A stretch of DNA of 25,845 nucleotides, from positions 1 through 25,845 of IMG/VR virus record IMGVR_UViG_3300030012_004034; one strand, 5' to 3'. Source of the stretch: a virus. The position numbers and the translations under genes were made by a program. Position 1 is the stretch's first letter. Each line of letters starts with the position of its first letter. Positions 23,476 to 25,845 of the stretch are shown one piece after another. The notes below the pieces were generated by a model. It searched no databases and was not told the origin of the DNA. It saw nothing but the letters and a program-made list of their open reading frames with translations.

Positions 23476-23703
23476 TCATTCACCGTTAGACCAAAGTTTG
23501 CTAATCTTTTCTTCTTCTTTATTTACTTTAGGTTCTTCGTTAAGGTCGGTTCTTCGCTTTAAAAAGCAGACAATCTGCTTATTTGCAACAATTAATTGGG
23601 AACAACATTCCCAACCATCTTCACCATAAGTATTCAATGTATCAATGATTACTTTTGGCCCTTTCTCAACTTGAAACACCAGATAGGTATTTTCCCACTT
23701 CAT
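23476..23703 (-). CDS. DUF4177-like small protein
   Basis: A 75-residue protein. The first 50 residues (YLVFQVEKGPKVIIDTLNTY, GEDGWECCSQLI, FLKRR) follow the pattern of DUF4177-type proteins: a strand, a helix with LN-x-x-G-x-x-GWE, then strands ending in KR. The remaining 25 residues are charged and probably flexible. Function of that family is not known. The start overlaps the ATPase stop (ATGA), and the stop lies in the next gene's start region, so it belongs to the replication operon. Confidence 0.55.
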   Translation of the reverse strand: MKWENTYLVFQVEKGPKVIIDTLNTYGEDGWECCSQLIVANKQIVCFLKRRTDLNEEPKVNKEEEKISKLWSNGE

Positions 23704-25163
23704 TCTTCATCACTCCGTATTAACTTAACATAAGTCCTATTACTTGCACCTTTTTGTTCCTCAAACTTGTGTCTAATTACATCAAAATGCCTATACACCT
23801 GCGCTCTTGATTTTTTCGCTTTGGTTCGGACTTCTGTTAAGAGTGTTGTTTTATTGACAAAACCTTCATCATCTTTCTTCATTTTGCTATAAACATCCAT
23901 AAAGAGAGATTCAAGCGAGTTCTCGGCTATGCTCTTACGCTTCGCTCGGAGGCTATCAGTTAGCCAGTCCACCAATGACCTATAACATTGTCGGACGATT
24001 GTTGATGCTTGACGGACATTATGCCCAGTAACGACGAATCTTTGGTTTTTATCCTTAATTGAAGGAGCAGACGCAACACTACAAAGAACAGACATTTTAT
24101 AGAGAATCTTCATCAAACGGGTGGTAAAATTACCCGCAATTTTAGCAACATGGCTAGGATAAGATTGAATATACATACGCATACTTTCATATTCAAGTCT
24201 TAGAACTTGATTAAAGTCAGGAGTATATTTCATTGTTTTAAGAGGGTCGCCTCCTACTTCATTAAATCTATCACGGGTTAATTCATAGAGAGTAAAGATA
24301 GCATCGGCATACTTGTCAATTGGTTGATTAACTTCTTCAACCGTTCCCGCCTTTTCAATTTGTTCAAGACGCATCTTATGTTGGATAAACTCAGGAACAT
24401 CCCAAACATACAATAGCATTCTTTGTAGGACACCCTTTTCTGCCATAACATCATTTAGATTGGTTGGTGGATAAGTCATAGCCAAAACGGAACGCTCACA
24501 GAAACATTCCATAATCATTCCACCAAAAGAAGTCAAAGCCTTAGAAATAATCCAAGACTCTCCCGCTAATGAGTTCATCAAAGTATTGAGATATACAATA
24601 GAGTTTTCTTTATGTTGGCTTTGTTTAAAGATACCAGAATATTCAAACTCATCCCAATGAGCAAGACCATTTCCTTCTAAAACTCCTGGCCTTCTATTAT
24701 ATTCAACTTCTCCATCATCATCAATTTCTTTGTCATAACCACCAATAAGAACAGAATCAGTATAATCAGTTACGCCAAATGTATTAAAAATACGATTCAT
24801 AGGTAGATTGTTTCTAACAAATGGTGGGTGTTTGTTGCTAGCATTAATCTTAGCAAATGTTCTTTCTGCAACTGGCCCAACAAAGTTCCACATTGTAGAT
24901 TTACCTGTTCCGCTTGTTTGAACCCAACAAAAATGTATTCTTGTATCTTCATGGTTTCTTCCATTAGGAATAGTAATGAAATCTTTCACTACTTGACCTA
25001 AAATGTTAAAGAAACAAATACCAGCAGGAATATCATTATAGTGTGATACTTCAACTGCTGATGCTTGAAAATCCCTTACAATTGCGGGTAATGCTTCGCT
25101 GAAAACACCTGCATTTGATTCAAGTGCTTCCATATATTCTTCTTCGTTAATTTCTTCATTCAT
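23700..25163 (-). CDS. P-loop ATPase with C-terminal winged-helix-like region, candidate replicative helicase
   Basis: A 487-residue protein. The Walker A motif is TSGTGKST (83-90) and a probable Walker B is LAHWDEFE (D171, E172). The stretch SVLAMTYPPTN (225-235) is in the place of a sensor-1 strand, and GVLQRMLLYVW (around 243) may carry an arginine finger. The last 65 residues (GFVNKTTLLTEVRTKAKKSR, QVYRHFDVIRH) look like a winged helix. This layout fits MCM-like or DUF3987-type primase-helicase ATPases of archaea and their viruses. The first G of the usual GxxxxGK is Gln82. It overlaps the ERCC4 gene as ATGA. The helicase role is probable; the exact family needs a profile search. Confidence 0.6.
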   Translation of the reverse strand: MNEEINEEEYMEALESNAGVFSEALPAIVRDFQASAVEVSHYNDIPAGICFFNILGQVVKDFITIPNGRNHEDTRIHFCWVQTSGTGKSTMWNFVGPVAERTFAKINASNKHPPFVRNNLPMNRIFNTFGVTDYTDSVLIGGYDKEIDDDGEVEYNRRPGVLEGNGLAHWDEFEYSGIFKQSQHKENSIVYLNTLMNSLAGESWIISKALTSFGGMIMECFCERSVLAMTYPPTNLNDVMAEKGVLQRMLLYVWDVPEFIQHKMRLEQIEKAGTVEEVNQPIDKYADAIFTLYELTRDRFNEVGGDPLKTMKYTPDFNQVLRLEYESMRMYIQSYPSHVAKIAGNFTTRLMKILYKMSVLCSVASAPSIKDKNQRFVVTGHNVRQASTIVRQCYRSLVDWLTDSLRAKRKSIAENSLESLFMDVYSKMKKDDEGFVNKTTLLTEVRTKAKKSRAQVYRHFDVIRHKFEEQKGASNRTYVKLIRSDEE

Positions 25164-25845
25164 ATTTTCACCTTCTCTTCCGAGTTTAATGTGGAGATTA
25201 TTCTGTTGGCTAAGGTTTCTCCGATTCCCTCAATGGCTTGTAATTCATATGCTGAACACTCACCTATTTCCATAATAGAGCCAAATTCTTTTATTAGTTG
25301 TTTTGCTTTTTTAATTGATACGCCTTTAATACTGCTTAATAAATCTAGTCTTAAATCATCTGTTGTTAATCTTTTAAATACTTGTGGTGCTATTACATCT
25401 CTTGTCATTGGTTTCATTTTACTTACTGCTGTTATAATTAATGCTGCTTCTTCTTCTGTTTCTACCCATACTGGTTTTACATCTGTATCAAGAATTAACC
25501 TACCAATAGCACCAAGAAACTTTTGGTTTAGCATAATACTCCTACTGCTAATCGGCATTTTACTGGGTGAATTTTGTATTACATTCATAATTGCTTCATC
25601 AAGACTACCATGAATAATTACTACATTTGTTTTATAGTGCCTATCCATGTTATCAATTTGAGTCCATAATCTTTTTGATATTACTGACCCTAAGAAGTCT
25701 GTGGTGGACTTTGCCTCAAAACAAACATCATCATAAACATAGTCGCCTATCTCAATCCAACGCTGTTCGTATTGTATATTTAAGCCCTTTGCTTTTTGCA
25801 TAACCAATTTGGCTAATTTAGACTTCTCTCTTGAATCAATTACTA
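25160..25845 (-). CDS. ERCC4 (XPF/Hef-type) nuclease with HhH pair, 5' partial
   Basis: The frame is open to the window edge. Its first visible residues are VIDSREK, the start of the ERCC4 nuclease domain, so a start at 25807 would cut the catalytic site. The central motif is GDYVYDDVCFEAKSTTDF, the GDXnERKX3D signature with Ala in place of Arg. The end has two helix-hairpin-helix motifs (IKGVSIKKAKQLI and IEGIGETLANRI). Such enzymes cut branched DNA, flaps and stalled forks. They are typical of archaea and eukaryotes, with fewer in bacteria and phages, so this is one clue to an archaeal host. It probably resolves replication or recombination intermediates next to the helicase. Confidence 0.8.
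   Translation of the reverse strand, partial: VIDSREKSKLAKLVMQKAKGLNIQYEQRWIEIGDYVYDDVCFEAKSTTDFLGSVISKRLWTQIDNMDRHYKTNVVIIHGSLDEAIMNVIQNSPSKMPISSRSIMLNQKFLGAIGRLILDTDVKPVWVETEEEAALIITAVSKMKPMTRDVIAPQVFKRLTTDDLRLDLLSSIKGVSIKKAKQLIKEFGSIMEIGECSAYELQAIEGIGETLANRIISTLNSEEKVKI

Noticed and set aside
25191-25613. 140-residue plus-strand frame opposite the ERCC4 nuclease
   Set aside because: The minus strand has the nuclease motifs and the HhH pair in order. The plus frame is a hydrophobic shadow.
1-25845. tRNA genes, CRISPR arrays, insertion sequences and integrase or attachment sites
   Set aside because: I looked for cloverleaf patterns, spaced direct repeats, transposase motifs and terminal inverted repeats, and saw none that could be supported.

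Overview
The window looks like about 26 kb of a tailed double-stranded DNA virus genome (Caudoviricetes) with siphovirus layout: an HK97-type major capsid protein, head-tail connectors, one tail-tube protein and no sheath, a frameshifted tail-assembly chaperone, tape measure, distal tail, hub and fibres. The host is probably an archaeon, perhaps a marine one. This is inferred mainly from an XPF/Hef-type ERCC4 nuclease with helix-hairpin-helix motifs next to a replication-type P-loop ATPase, and from an Arf/Ras-like small GTPase. It is not proven: Shine-Dalgarno sites, the -1 slippery site and the hairpin-plus-T-tract terminator would also suit a bacterial host. Base composition is AT-rich and uneven, about 45% GC in a sampled stretch of the capsid gene and near 20-30% in parts of the hub gene.

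Plus strand, 3-22415: one tightly packed late operon. It runs through capsid (3-989), small structural proteins (1000-2033), an unusual insert of two membrane proteins, a membrane-anchored small GTPase and a zinc-knuckle protein (2043-3998), and two unrecognised proteins (4001-6275). Next come the adaptor (6277-7578), a hidden tail-completion-like gene with no ordinary start codon (7775-8287), tail tube (8318-9952), chaperone with an A_AAA_AAC frameshift (10125-10693), tape measure (10698-12761), distal tail-like protein, LamG-like lectin protein, a 2050-residue hub protein, fibre proteins and a 26-residue membrane peptide. Many junctions bury the upstream TGA stop inside the next gene's GAGGTGA ribosome-binding site; others overlap as ATGA or TAATG. 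Translation of the operon is therefore probably coupled.

Junction, 22416-22600: several stem-loops in a row, ending in a hairpin flanked by A and T tracts that could terminate both converging operons. This is a candidate structured RNA.

Minus strand, 25845-22587: a replication/repair operon of overlapping genes. It encodes an ERCC4-HhH nuclease (cut by the window edge), a P-loop ATPase with a C-terminal winged-helix-like region (candidate replicative helicase), a DUF4177-like protein, a DEDDy exonuclease, a small membrane protein and a zinc-ribbon protein.

The most novel part is the GTPase/membrane cluster between capsid and connector genes. All five G-motifs are visible, but Glu stands where Ras and Arf have the catalytic Gln.
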